From: Luteibacter sp. OK325
GTDB lineage: Bacteria > Pseudomonadota > Gammaproteobacteria > Xanthomonadales > Rhodanobacteraceae
Direction of reading: 5' to 3'
Assembly (NCBI RefSeq): GCF_003050935.1
Contig: NZ_QAOX01000012.1
Location: 62,001 to 126,000 of the forward strand
Length of the DNA: 64,000 bases
Every line of letters begins with the position of its first letter. The first letter of the stretch is position 1. The notes beneath the pieces are model-generated. The model had not been told where the DNA came from. It worked only from the letters and a program-made list of their open reading frames with translations, and made no database searches. Shown here piece by piece: positions 53,732 through 62,730 of the stretch. Both the position numbers and the translations under genes were made by a program.

Positions 53732-54655
53732 TCAGCGGACCTTGGAGGCGAACGCCACGGCGTCGTGCGGGTGAAGGCTTTCGTGGTGCGCCACGCGCAC
53801 GTGGAAGTCGGCGACGCGCTTGTCGGCGTCGAGGGTCTTCTGGATACGGCGTGCCGCGTCTTCGCAGAACATCAGGTTGCTGCCGTTGGCGAGGGCGAAA
53901 GCCTGCTCGTCGGCGCGCTTGACCGCCGTCTGCACCGGCGTGCCGAGGGCGGCTTCGACGTTGTCGATCATGTCGATCAGCGGGAAAACGCCCTCGCCCA
54001 GCGGACGCACGCGGATCGTCGCCGTGCTGCGCTGCGCATGCGGCGTAGCGATGATGCCCTGCTCCGTACCCAGCCAGGCCAGGATGGTGTCGCGGTCCAG
54101 CGCGTTGTCCGCCGAGAACGTCTTCGCGAAGTTGTCCTGGATGAGCTGACGCGACAGTGCCGCCGACGCCGGGCATGTGGACGAATAGACCACGTCGGTA
54201 GTGATCTCGATATTGAACTTGCCGCCGCGGAGGGTGGCGCAGATGGTGATCGGGTACGAGCGCCAGCCGCTGTTGTCGCTGCGGAGGGCGCGGCGGCGAA
54301 CCAGATGCTCGAAGCCGATGGTGATTTTCGCGTGGTCCGACAGGCCTTCGTGCGAACTCAGGAAAGAGCCGAGCAGGTCACGGACGCCGTCGATGGTCAG
54401 CGGGCCCGCGGAGAGCGCTTCGGAGACCAGCAGGTACAGGCGCGACATGTGGATGCCGCGGACCTCCGGTTTGTTCAGGTTGACGAAAGCGCCCACGCGC
54501 GCGCCGGTCGAACGGACATCGCCGTCCCCGGCGTCGAACTGAACGGGCATCTCCATGCCATCCATGCCGACCCAGTCGAGTGTGCCGATGGCGAGGGCAT
54601 GCTCCTGCGACGCGACATCGGGCAGCAGGCGGGTCGGGGAATCTTGGATATACAT
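53732..54655 (-). CDS. folE2: GTP cyclohydrolase I type FolE2
   Basis: 307 aa of the FolE2 (type IB) family: VGMDGMEMPVQF near the start, LNKPEVRGIHMSRLY, VYSSTCPASAALSRQ with the conserved Cys, ATPHAQRSTATIRV, and FCEDAARRIQ near the end. It opens GTP to dihydroneopterin triphosphate for folate or queuosine synthesis and works with metals other than zinc. In many bacteria it is induced in zinc shortage by Zur; no Zur-like palindrome is obvious in the 97 bp upstream. Confidence 0.94.
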   Translation of the reverse strand: MYIQDSPTRLLPDVASQEHALAIGTLDWVGMDGMEMPVQFDAGDGDVRSTGARVGAFVNLNKPEVRGIHMSRLYLLVSEALSAGPLTIDGVRDLLGSFLSSHEGLSDHAKITIGFEHLVRRRALRSDNSGWRSYPITICATLRGGKFNIEITTDVVYSSTCPASAALSRQLIQDNFAKTFSADNALDRDTILAWLGTEQGIIATPHAQRSTATIRVRPLGEGVFPLIDMIDNVEAALGTPVQTAVKRADEQAFALANGSNLMFCEDAARRIQKTLDADKRVADFHVRVAHHESLHPHDAVAFASKVR

Positions 54656-54752
54656 CGGGGTGATCCTAGGGGACGTGCCGTTACCGGCTTACCGTGACCG
54701 AAATGGGGATGTTGAGGATTGGCTCAATGGTCCGCGCATGGAAACGGTCCGT

Positions 54753-55589
54753 TCAGCCGAATCGCCCCGCATGCCGGGCCGCCAGCCAGGCCCGGATAGC
54801 CGTGGCCGGTCCGCTGCGCGACTGCCGTAAGTGCAGTTCTCGGAAGGGTTCGGTTGCCTTGGCCGCCGCACGAGCCGTAGAAAGCGCCGTGCGCCCCTCC
54901 AGGCCACGAAACGTACTCAGGGGCTCGCCAAGCGCCAGGGCCTCGCGCAGGCCCGCCGCAAGCTCCGCCAGCTGGGCCTTCAGGGCCTCGCGTCGCGCCG
55001 GCGTGTCGTCCTTGAGCTGGCCGCGCGACAACCCGTGCCGGGCCAGGCGCGACATGGGCAACGGCAGGCGCTCGCGCTCGGCATCGAGCTCCAGGCGCGA
55101 TAGCGCGAAGACCAGGTGCGACAACGTGGCAATACGTGACGCCGCCTCGACCGGCGCGTCCGCGCCGAACCACCAGGCATTCTCGAGGGCGGCCAGCGCG
55201 CCATGCATCCCGCGCGAGGCGGTCACCTGGGCGTTGAAATCCGACGGCGTGCCCTGCTCCAGCTGGGCCATGGCGGCGAGCACCGGCGCCAGCCAGCGGT
55301 CGGCCGGCACGCGGCGGGCGCGTTCGTCGGCGAACAGCTGCTTGGTCAACGGGTGCCTACCACCGCTCGCGGCGGCACCGGACAGTTCCTCCGCCCACCA
55401 CTGCAGTTTCGCCGCGGCGACCTGCGGTTCGCGAACACCATAGGCCGAAGCGATCAGTTCCTGCTCGAACGCGGCGAGCGCCACGTGCGCATCGCGCACG
55501 GACGCGTCGACGAAGGGCAACGCCACGCGCTGCTGCGGCTGTACCGCCAGCCATTTGTCGACGAAGCTCTGGGTCGCACCGTCGGTCAC
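54753..55589 (-). CDS. Squalene/phytoene synthase-like protein, probably non-catalytic
   Basis: 278 aa, all-helical. AKLQWWAEELSG and LSRLELDAERERLPLPMSRLARHGLS match the SQS/PSY pattern, but the aspartate-rich catalytic motifs are degraded: the second motif keeps one Asp. It resembles NDUFAF6-type members more than true synthases. The GTG start at 55589 overlaps the HAD phosphatase stop by four bases, placing it last in the ubiG run; any link to quinones or respiratory complex assembly is inferred from this. Confidence 0.75.
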   Translation of the reverse strand: MTDGATQSFVDKWLAVQPQQRVALPFVDASVRDAHVALAAFEQELIASAYGVREPQVAAAKLQWWAEELSGAAASGGRHPLTKQLFADERARRVPADRWLAPVLAAMAQLEQGTPSDFNAQVTASRGMHGALAALENAWWFGADAPVEAASRIATLSHLVFALSRLELDAERERLPLPMSRLARHGLSRGQLKDDTPARREALKAQLAELAAGLREALALGEPLSTFRGLEGRTALSTARAAAKATEPFRELHLRQSRSGPATAIRAWLAARHAGRFG

Positions 55590-56266
55590 GCGGGAATCTC
55601 CCTCACGCCCAGCAGGGCGGCGAGCTCTTCCACACTGTCGAGCACGACATCGGCATCCCACGTATCCGGGTCGCCGCCATCGAGATAGCCCCAGCGCACG
55701 GCCACGGTGAACAGGCCGGCGGCGCTGCCGGCCTGGATGTCGCGGCGATCGTCACCGACGAACACCGAGCGCGCCGGGTCGCAGCCTGCGATCGCACAGG
55801 CGTGCAGGACAGGCGCCGGGTCGGGCTTCTTCACCGGCAGGGTATCGCCCGACACCACGGCAGAAGGCTTCCAGTGCGGCGCCGCCTGCGGCAACAACCC
55901 GTCCGTGAGGAACCCGGGCTTGTTGGTGACGATGCCCCAGCGCACGCCGGCAGTGTCGAGTCCGGCAAGCATGGCCTCGACGCCGTCGAACGGCACCGTG
56001 TGTCGCGCCATGTTCGCCTCGTAGATTTCCAGGTAGCGCGGGACCAGCGCCAGCAGGCGCTCCGCGTCGATATCAGGAAAGCCCACCGAGATAATCGCTC
56101 GCGATCCACGCGAGACCACCGGGCGTACGCGTTCGTAAGGCGGCGGGGCCACGCCCTGCTCCGCGCACAGATCCATCAGCGCGCCGTGCAGGTCGAGCGC
56201 ACTGTCGAGCAGGGTACCGTCGAGGTCGAAGAACACCCCGTCCAGCGTGAACGGCAAACGGTTCAC
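55586..56266 (-). CDS. HAD phosphatase, MupP/phosphoglycolate phosphatase type
   Basis: 226 aa. HAD motif I FFDLDGTLLDSALD, motif II IVTNKP, motif III Lys in VKKPDP and motif IV FVGDDRRDIQAG. The position directly after ubiG matches the Pseudomonas arrangement in which MupP (MurNAc-6-phosphate phosphatase of the peptidoglycan recycling bypass) neighbours ubiG; phosphoglycolate phosphatase is the alternative name for close relatives. GTG start overlapping ubiG (GTGA). Confidence 0.85.
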   Translation of the reverse strand: MNRLPFTLDGVFFDLDGTLLDSALDLHGALMDLCAEQGVAPPPYERVRPVVSRGSRAIISVGFPDIDAERLLALVPRYLEIYEANMARHTVPFDGVEAMLAGLDTAGVRWGIVTNKPGFLTDGLLPQAAPHWKPSAVVSGDTLPVKKPDPAPVLHACAIAGCDPARSVFVGDDRRDIQAGSAAGLFTVAVRWGYLDGGDPDTWDADVVLDSVEELAALLGVREIPA

Positions 56267-56970
56267 CCGACCTTCCTTGCGCTGAGCACGTAGTTCACCG
56301 CCGTGTTCGACGACAGGCTCGCATTGCGCGTGAGCGGGTTGTACGCGAGACCCTTGATGTCCTCGATCTCCAGGTCGAAGCGGCGCAGCATGCCAGCCAC
56401 TTCCGAGGGTTTGAGGAACTGCGCGTAATGGTGCGTGCCGCGCGGCAGCAGGCGCATCAGGTACTCAGCGCCGAGGATCGCTGCGCCGAAGGCAGCCGGC
56501 GTGCGATTGAGCGTCGACAGGAACAACTGGCCACCTGGCTTGAGCATGGCGGCGAGATCGCCGATGAGCGCGGCCGGATCGGGCACGTGCTCAATCATCT
56601 CCATGCAGCAGACCGCATCGAATGACGCTGGCTCCGTCTCGGCCAGCTCCGTCGACGACTGCACGCGGTAGTCCACCTGCAGGTTCGACTCGAACAGGTG
56701 CAGTTTGGCGATCTCGATCAGCTTGGCACCGAGATCGATCGCGGTAACCTGCGCACCGGCGCGCGCGAGCGCTTCGCTGAGCAGGCCGCCACCGCAACCG
56801 ACGTCGACCACCTTCGCGCCACGCAGGTTCACACGGCCGGATACGTAGGCAGCGCGCACGGGATTCAGATCATGCAGCGGACGGGATTCACCATCGGGAT
56901 CCCACCATCGCGCGGCGAGTTTCTCGAACCGCGCGATCTCTTCCGCGCTGACATTGGCGTTGGTTTGCAT
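56263..56970 (-). CDS. ubiG: Ubiquinone biosynthesis O-methyltransferase UbiG
   Basis: 235 aa class I SAM methyltransferase. Family start with FEKLAARWWDPDGESRPLHDLNPVR, SAM motif I VVDVGCGGGLLSEALA, CMEMIEHVPDP and FLSTLNRTPAAFG. It performs both O-methylations in ubiquinone synthesis. Three bases after the YciI-like gene and overlapping the HAD gene. Confidence 0.96.
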   Translation of the reverse strand: MQTNANVSAEEIARFEKLAARWWDPDGESRPLHDLNPVRAAYVSGRVNLRGAKVVDVGCGGGLLSEALARAGAQVTAIDLGAKLIEIAKLHLFESNLQVDYRVQSSTELAETEPASFDAVCCMEMIEHVPDPAALIGDLAAMLKPGGQLFLSTLNRTPAAFGAAILGAEYLMRLLPRGTHHYAQFLKPSEVAGMLRRFDLEIEDIKGLAYNPLTRNASLSSNTAVNYVLSARKVG

Positions 56971-56973
56971 GGT

Positions 56974-57258
56974 TCAGCCCTCGGGCGCGAAGCGACGCAC
57001 GCGCCATTCGTGAACGGTGAGCGTGGACGAGCCACTGGTGTGCAGGGGATCGCCATGGGCCAGTTCCGTCGCCGCGGCGAGGTTCGGGGCACGCACGATG
57101 TATGCGCCGCCGGTGCCGTCGGTGAACGGGCCGGTCATCTCGAGCTGGCGCTTCGCGATGAGACCGGCGAGAAACGCCTGGTGCGCATCACCCGCGGCGG
57201 CCTGGAACGCGGGCGTGCGGATGACGAGGACCAGGTACAGGTGTTCGGAATCGCTCAC
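56974..57258 (-). CDS. YciI-like protein
   Basis: 94 aa ferredoxin-like fold: YLVLVIRTPAF, HQAFLAGLIAKRQLEMTGPFTDGTGGAYIVRAP, and DPLHTSGSSTLTVHEWRVR. The GTG start overlaps the deaminase stop and is preceded by GGAGGA. Members have a conserved His/Asp pair; activity is unknown in most cases. Sandwiched between mtaD and ubiG. Confidence 0.85.
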   Translation of the reverse strand: MSDSEHLYLVLVIRTPAFQAAAGDAHQAFLAGLIAKRQLEMTGPFTDGTGGAYIVRAPNLAAATELAHGDPLHTSGSSTLTVHEWRVRRFAPEG

Positions 57259-58592
57259 GCTTCCTCCTCCGAGGCGATGATCTCGCGCCAGGCGCGCGCC
57301 TTCGAGAGGATGCGCGCCTTGTCGATGCCGACGAGCTCGCCGTCGGCCAGCTTGCGCTGGCCATCGATCCACACATCGCTGACCTGATGGCGGCCCGTGG
57401 CGTAAACCAGCTGAGACGCCACATGGTAAAGCGGCTGCGTTTCGAGCGCGTCGAGACGCACCGCCGTGAGGTCAGCCCGCTTGCCCGGCTCGATGGAGCC
57501 GACGCGGTCCCCAAGGCCGATCGCCTTCGCGCCATTGAGGGTGGCGGCGCGCAGCGCGAATGCGGCGTCGAACGCCGCGGCGTCGCCGGCAACAGCCTTG
57601 GCCAGCAGGGCTGCGGTACGCATCTCGCCGAACATGTCCAGATCGTTGTTCGAGGCACAGCCGTCGGTGCCGATGCAGACGTTCACACCGGCAGCACGCA
57701 GCTTTTCCGCCGGGCAGAAGCCGGAAGCCAGCTTGAGGTTGGATTCCGGGCAATGCACCACCGACACGCCGGCCGCAGCGCAGGCCGAAATTTCGTCGTC
57801 GTTGAGTTGGGTCATATGCACGGCGACGAGGCGGTCGGTCACGATGCCGAGTTTCTGCAGGCGTTCGAACGGACGTACCCCATCCTTGTCCTTGCCCTGC
57901 TGCACTTCCAGCGCGGTCTCGTGCGTGTGCAGGTGGATCGGGATGTCGAGTTCGTTGGCCAGATCGCGGATCCGCACGAAGTTCTCGTCGGATACGGTGT
58001 ACGGCGCATGCGGCACGAAGGCCGTGGTCAGCAGCGGTTCTGCCTTGAGCGACTCATGCACTTCGAGCGCGCGGCTGAAGTATTCGTCCGAGGTTTTCGC
58101 CCAGGGTGTCGGGAAGTCGATCACCGGCAGGCCGATCACCGCGCGAAAGCCCATCTGCTTATAGGTCGCCGCGATGACGTCGGGAAAGAAGTAGTTTTCG
58201 TTAGCGCAGGTGGTGCCGCCGCGAATCATCTCGGCTACGGCCAGTTCCACGCCGTCGCGGATGAAGTCGGGCCCCATCACACGCGCCTCAGCGGGCCAGA
58301 TGTGGTCCTGCAACCAGGTCACCAGCGGCAGGTCGTCCGCGAGCCCGCGCAGCAGGGTCATCGGATTATGGGTATGCGCGTTGATCAGGCCCGGAATGAG
58401 CGCATGCTCGGGCAGCTCGATGCGCTCGCGCGGCGCATAAGCCGCCCGCGCTTCGGCGACCGGCAGCACCGCCAGGATCTCGCCGCCGCTGATAGCTACG
58501 GCATGGTCGTCGAGCACCACGGCGTGCGGTTCGATGGGGACGACCCAGCGGGCTTCGATGAGGAGGTCGATGTCGATGGGGCTGGAAGTCAT
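57255..58592 (-). CDS. mtaD: 5'-methylthioadenosine/S-adenosylhomocysteine deaminase (TRZ/ATZ family)
   Basis: 445 aa amidohydrolase. PGLINAHTHNPMTLLRGLADDLPL holds the metal HxH, then FVPHAPYTVSD, HLHTHETALEV, HMTQLNDDEI and IGTDGCASNNDLDMF. The same gene lies beside ubiG in Pseudomonas, where the product deaminates methylthioadenosine. Other TRZ/ATZ deaminases such as guanine deaminase are less likely. The ATG at 58592 is chosen over an upstream frame that runs into the efp terminator. Confidence 0.88.
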   Translation of the reverse strand: MTSSPIDIDLLIEARWVVPIEPHAVVLDDHAVAISGGEILAVLPVAEARAAYAPRERIELPEHALIPGLINAHTHNPMTLLRGLADDLPLVTWLQDHIWPAEARVMGPDFIRDGVELAVAEMIRGGTTCANENYFFPDVIAATYKQMGFRAVIGLPVIDFPTPWAKTSDEYFSRALEVHESLKAEPLLTTAFVPHAPYTVSDENFVRIRDLANELDIPIHLHTHETALEVQQGKDKDGVRPFERLQKLGIVTDRLVAVHMTQLNDDEISACAAAGVSVVHCPESNLKLASGFCPAEKLRAAGVNVCIGTDGCASNNDLDMFGEMRTAALLAKAVAGDAAAFDAAFALRAATLNGAKAIGLGDRVGSIEPGKRADLTAVRLDALETQPLYHVASQLVYATGRHQVSDVWIDGQRKLADGELVGIDKARILSKARAWREIIASEEEA

Positions 58593-58611
58593 TGCTGCCT
58601 CAGGGAAGCGT

Positions 58612-58649
58612 AAAAAAAACGGCACGGCGCCCAGGAGGGCAGCCGTGCC
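58612..58649 (-). terminator. Intrinsic terminator of efp
   Basis: Nested stem GGCACGGC/GCCGTGCC with inner GCCC/GGGC (58621-58649), followed on the minus strand by eight T (58612-58619). It separates efp from the mtaD run. Confidence 0.88.
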
Positions 58650-58673
58650 GATCGATGCATCAGACGCTGCGCC

Positions 58674-59252
58674 TTACTTGACGCGGCTGTCGTACTCGCC
58701 GGTGCGCGTATCGACCTTGATGATTTCGTCCTGGTTGACGAAGAGCGGCACGCGAACCACGGCGCCGGTTTCCAGGGTGGCCGGCTTGCCGCCGCCACCC
58801 GAGGTGTCGCCGCGCACGCCAGGATCGGTTTCGGTGATCTTGAGCTCGACGAACTTGGGCGCCTGCACGGCGATGATGTTGCCGTTGAACAGCGTGACCA
58901 CGCACTCTTCCTCGCCCTTCAGCCACTTCCAGGCATCACCCATGGCGGCGAGGCTGGCGCGGTGCTGCTCGAACGTTTCGCTCTGCATGAAGATCCACTC
59001 GCGATCGCTGCCGGTGCCTTCGACGTACGAGAAGTGGGCATCGGTGTCGACGGCATCGGCTTCTTCGTACGAGTCGCTGGACTTGAGCGTCTGCTCGGTC
59101 GTGCGGCCGTCCTTGAGGTTGCGGATACGGATGCGGGTGAACGCCTGGCCCTTGCCCGGCTTGACGAAGTCCGCTTCGGTGATGATCCAGGGATCGCCGT
59201 TGTGGATGATCTTCTTGCCCGTTTTGACGTCGTTGAGGCCAAGCATGCCCAT
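58674..59252 (-). CDS. efp: Elongation factor P
   Basis: 192 aa, three beta-barrel domains. The tip loop VKPGKGQAF places Lys34 exactly at the site that EpmA/EpmB beta-lysylate. [16 protein letters not shown] and [20 protein letters not shown] mark the C-terminal domain. It relieves stalling at polyproline stretches, relevant to the proline-rich proteins in this window. Divergent from epmB; epmA is not in the window. Confidence 0.96.
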   Translation of the reverse strand: MGMLGLNDVKTGKKIIHNGDPWIITEADFVKPGKGQAFTRIRIRNLKDGRTTEQTLKSSDSYEEADAVDTDAHFSYVEGTGSDREWIFMQSETFEQHRASLAAMGDAWKWLKGEEECVVTLFNGNIIAVQAPKFVELKITETDPGVRGDTSGGGGKPATLETGAVVRVPLFVNQDEIIKVDTRTGEYDSRVK

Positions 59253-59339
59253 CTGTATCTGCTCCAGAGTTATATCCGCCCCGCTGGGCGGCTAAAATAG
59301 GGTCTGTCACGGGCTGCAGAGCCCGATCCAAGGTCCGCA

Positions 59340-60365
59340 ATGATAACCGCAAGCCCCACTTCCCGCCTATCGTCGCCCGCTACGGGCTGGCGCGAACTAT
59401 GGCGGGACGCCATCACGGACGCCGGAGAACTGCTGCAGGCCGTGGGCCTCGGCCACCGGACCGACCTCCTGCCGCCGGACGATGCGGGCTTCCCGCTGCG
59501 CGTCCCGCGGGGTTTCGTGGCCCGCATGCGCCGGGGCGACCCCACCGACCCCTTGCTACTTCAGGTATTGCCGCGCCGTGCCGAGCACGACGTGGCCGAG
59601 GGCTTCACGGTGGACGCCGTGGGCGACATGGCGTCGCGGGCCGGTCACGGCGTGCTCCACAAGTACGATGGCCGCGCCCTGCTGATCGCCAGCGGCAGCT
59701 GTGCCGTCAATTGCCGCTACTGCTTCCGCCGGCATTTCCCCTACGGCGAGGAGATCGCGGCGGCCGCCCAGTGGCGTGAGGCACTGGGCCTTGTGAGGGC
59801 CGACCCGAGCATCCGCGAGCTGATCCTGTCGGGCGGCGACCCCCTGTCCCTGGCCACGCACAAGCTCGAGGAACTCACCCGCGGGCTGGCCGACATGCCC
59901 CACGTGATCCGCCTGCGCATCCACACCCGCCTGCCCGTGGTTCTGCCCGAGCGCATCGACGACGCCTTCACCGACTGGCTGACCGCACTGCCCCTGCAAA
60001 AGGTGGTGGTACTGCATGCCAATCACGCCAATGAGTTCGACGCCTCGGTGGACGCCGCCTGTGCCCGGCTGCGATCGGCCGGCGCCACCCTGCTCAACCA
60101 GTCGGTGCTGCTCAAGGAAGTGAACGACGACGCCGATACCCTCGTAGCGCTGTGCGAGCGGTCATTCGCCGCCGGCGTGCTGCCCTACTACCTGCACCAA
60201 CTGGACAAGGTAGCCGGGGCTGCGCATTTCGAGGTATCCGACCAGCGCGCCCTGGGGCTCATGGAAGCGCTTCGGGGCAAGCTCCCTGGCTATCTCGTCC
60301 CAAAACTCGTGCGCGAATTGCAGGGCGACCCGTCCAAACGCCCCGTTGCCGAATTCGCGCGTTAG
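59340..60365 (+). CDS. epmB: EpmB, EF-P (R)-beta-lysine forming aminomutase
   Basis: 341 aa radical SAM enzyme of the lysine 2,3-aminomutase family. The cluster motif CAVNCRYCFRRHFPY carries the three cysteines; SGGDPLSL and RIHTRLPVVLPERI follow. It is short, as expected for EpmB rather than clostridial LAM. The divergent efp gene 87 bp away supports the assignment. The ATG at 59340 is near the family start. Confidence 0.95.
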   Translation: MITASPTSRLSSPATGWRELWRDAITDAGELLQAVGLGHRTDLLPPDDAGFPLRVPRGFVARMRRGDPTDPLLLQVLPRRAEHDVAEGFTVDAVGDMASRAGHGVLHKYDGRALLIASGSCAVNCRYCFRRHFPYGEEIAAAAQWREALGLVRADPSIRELILSGGDPLSLATHKLEELTRGLADMPHVIRLRIHTRLPVVLPERIDDAFTDWLTALPLQKVVVLHANHANEFDASVDAACARLRSAGATLLNQSVLLKEVNDDADTLVALCERSFAAGVLPYYLHQLDKVAGAAHFEVSDQRALGLMEALRGKLPGYLVPKLVRELQGDPSKRPVAEFAR

Positions 60366-60462
60366 TATGGGCTTCATCCGACCAGCATGACCTGGCCGGA
60401 CCGCGTTGGGGGGAGCGGGCCGTCACCGGTTCGCAGGGTAGCAAGCGGCTTTTCGGAACGGC

Positions 60463-62526
60463 ATGAAACACGACAACGTCATCAGGATTCTCTTCATCGA
60501 AGACTCGGTGGAAGACGCCGAACTTTTGATCAACGTACTGCGTAACGGCGGTATCGCCGTGCGTCCGGCCCGCGCGACCAACGCGGCGGAAATCCAGGCA
60601 GCCCTGGACGAACTGGTGCCTGACCTGGTGCTGATGAATCCCGGCGTGCCGGGCATCGACGCCGTAGCGGTCACGCGCCAGCTGGATTCGAGCGGCCGCG
60701 ACCTCTCCTTGATCGCCGTGGTCAACAGCCTCAGCGACGATAGCGTGGCCGACCTCTTCGCCGCTGGAACACGCGGCGTGGCGCTGCGCAAGCGGTCCGA
60801 CCAGGTCCTGGCCGTGGTCCAGCGCGAGTTCGAGTCCCTATCGACGCGTCGCCAGGTGCGTCGCCTGGAAACCTCGCTGCGCGAGACCGAGCGTCGCTGC
60901 GATTCCCTGCTCGACTCCTCGCGCGACGCCATTGCCTATGTCCACGAAGGCATGCACGTCCGCGTGAACCAGGCCTACCTCGAGGCCTTCGGCTTCGCCG
61001 AGTTCGACGACATCCTCGGGCTGCCGATCCTCGATTTGATCGCCGGCACCCACGCGGACGACTTCAAGGGCGTCCTGCGCGGCCTGTCCAAGGGCGATAA
61101 GACCCCGCCTCCGCTGGAACTGCTCGCACGTCGCGACGACGGCGGCACCTTCAAGGCCCTGGTCGACTTCGCACACGCCACGTTCGAGGGCGAAGCCTGC
61201 CTGCAGATCGTGTTCCGCCAGCAGATGATCGACGCCGCCCTGGTCGCCCAGTTGCAGCGGGATTCCGTCACCGGCCTGTTCAACCGCGCGCGCACGCTCG
61301 AGCACATCGACGAAGCCGTGGCTGCCGCGGCTGCCGGGCGCGAGGGTCAGGCCATGCTCCTGCTCGAGCCGGACAACTGGAAGGAAATCGTCACCAGCGC
61401 GGGTATCGGCAACGCAGACAAATTGCTCGCCGCCATCGCCACGAAGATCAATGAATCCATCGACGACGAAGATGTCGCCGGCGTGCTCGGCGACCACACG
61501 CTCGGCCTGATCCTGGCGCCACGCGGCGACCTTGAGCACGCCGCGCTCACCGAGCGCCTGCGCACCAGCATCGCCGAACACATCATCGATGCGGGCACGC
61601 GCTCGCTCAATGTCACGATCACCATCGGCGGCACGCTGATCGCCGAGAAGAACGCCAGCACCGAGGCTGTGCTCGAACAGGCCAGCGCAGCGCTGCGCAA
61701 CGCGCAGAACCAGGGCGGTAATCGCGTCGAGCTGCACGACCCCAGCGCCCGCGAGAAGGCGGACGCCGAGCGCGAGCAGTACTGGCTCGACCTCGTGCGC
61801 CATGCGCTGTCGACCGATGGCCTGCGCCTGTACCACCAGCAGATCATCAGCCTGCAGGATGCCGCCGGCGAGTTCTACGAGATCCTGGTGCGCATGCGCG
61901 GCCCGAAGGGCGACGTCCTGCCCTCGTACTTCTTCCCCGTGGCCGAGCGCAACGGCCTCCTCCCGGCGATCGACCGCTGGGTGCTTGGCCACGCCATCGA
62001 TGCCCTGGCGCACCGCGAGAACGACGGACTCACCACGACCTACTTCGTGAAGATGACCCTGCAATCGCTGGAAGACCCGGACCTGCTGCCCTGGCTGTGC
62101 CGTCGCCTGGAAACGGCAAAGCTGCGGCGCAGCACCCTGGTCATCGAGATGCCGGAGTCCAAGGTACTTACCAGCCTGCGTCCTACCCAGGAGTTTGTGG
62201 CCGGCTGGCGCAAGTCGGGCGGTGCCTTCGCCATCGAACAGTTCGGCTCGGGCCTGAACTCGTTCCAGATGCTCAACCACGTCGAGGCCGATTTCCTGAA
62301 GATCGACCGCAGCTTCATGACCGACCTGCCGCAGCATCCGGAAAATCAGAAGAAGATCGCCGAGATCTGCAAGGAAGGCCACTCGTCGGGCAAGCAGACG
62401 GTCGCCGAATGGGTCGAGGACGCCGTGAGCACCTCGTTGCTGTTCGCCTGCGGCGTGGACTTCGTCCAGGGCAACTTCCTGCAGGAGCCGGCCAAGGTGC
62501 TCGCCGAGGAATACATGCCCGTTTGA
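60463..62526 (+). CDS. FimX-like REC-PAS-GGDEF-EAL protein with degenerate catalytic motifs
   Basis: 687 aa, cytoplasmic. Receiver-like domain 1-120 (ILFIEDSVEDAELL) has Asn in place of the acceptor Asp (LVLMNPG); then a PAS domain (about 145-255). The GGDEF-like domain has GDHTLGL instead of GGDEF. In the EAL-like domain EIL replaces EAL and EQFGSG replaces DDFG, but KIDRSF is kept. This matches FimX of Pseudomonas/Xanthomonas, a c-di-GMP receptor acting on type IV pilus assembly rather than an enzyme. Follows epmB by 97 bp. Confidence 0.9.
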   Translation: MKHDNVIRILFIEDSVEDAELLINVLRNGGIAVRPARATNAAEIQAALDELVPDLVLMNPGVPGIDAVAVTRQLDSSGRDLSLIAVVNSLSDDSVADLFAAGTRGVALRKRSDQVLAVVQREFESLSTRRQVRRLETSLRETERRCDSLLDSSRDAIAYVHEGMHVRVNQAYLEAFGFAEFDDILGLPILDLIAGTHADDFKGVLRGLSKGDKTPPPLELLARRDDGGTFKALVDFAHATFEGEACLQIVFRQQMIDAALVAQLQRDSVTGLFNRARTLEHIDEAVAAAAAGREGQAMLLLEPDNWKEIVTSAGIGNADKLLAAIATKINESIDDEDVAGVLGDHTLGLILAPRGDLEHAALTERLRTSIAEHIIDAGTRSLNVTITIGGTLIAEKNASTEAVLEQASAALRNAQNQGGNRVELHDPSAREKADAEREQYWLDLVRHALSTDGLRLYHQQIISLQDAAGEFYEILVRMRGPKGDVLPSYFFPVAERNGLLPAIDRWVLGHAIDALAHRENDGLTTTYFVKMTLQSLEDPDLLPWLCRRLETAKLRRSTLVIEMPESKVLTSLRPTQEFVAGWRKSGGAFAIEQFGSGLNSFQMLNHVEADFLKIDRSFMTDLPQHPENQKKIAEICKEGHSSGKQTVAEWVEDAVSTSLLFACGVDFVQGNFLQEPAKVLAEEYMPV

Positions 62527-62543
62527 GGTGGGAGCTTGCTCCT

Positions 62544-62647
62544 GTAGGAGCCGATTCATCAGCGATTGTAGGAGCCGATTCATCGGCGATCCCGCGGCAG
62601 CGGGCCAGGTTACGGCAAGCACCCATCGCCGCTGAAGCGGCTCCCAC
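62544..62647. repeat. REP-like cluster of three units
   Basis: Two direct forward units three bases apart (62544-62565 with one core mismatch, 62568-62589) and one inverted unit (62626-62647), spacer with CGGCAGCGGGCCAGG. The spacer and inverted unit are nearly identical to the element at 29.8 kb. Confidence 0.82.
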
Positions 62648-62677
62648 AACGAGCCCACCCACCAAAGATCCAGACAC

Positions 62678-62708
62678 AAAAAAGCCCGCGATGGTTCGCG
62701 GGCTTTTT
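62678..62708. terminator. Intrinsic terminator of rplS, potentially bidirectional
   Basis: Stem AAAAAGCCCGCGA/TCGCGGGCTTTTT (62679-62691/62696-62708) with a TGGT loop. It lies 22 bp after the rplS stop on the minus strand and can also stop read-through from the FimX-like gene. Confidence 0.88.
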
Positions 62709-62730
62709 CTTTGCGCGTGCTGCAGCCCGA

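Noticed and set aside
60838-62679. Minus-strand open frame of 613 codons opposite the FimX-like gene
   Set aside because: Antisense shadow; begins inside REP repeats and encodes no recognisable domain.
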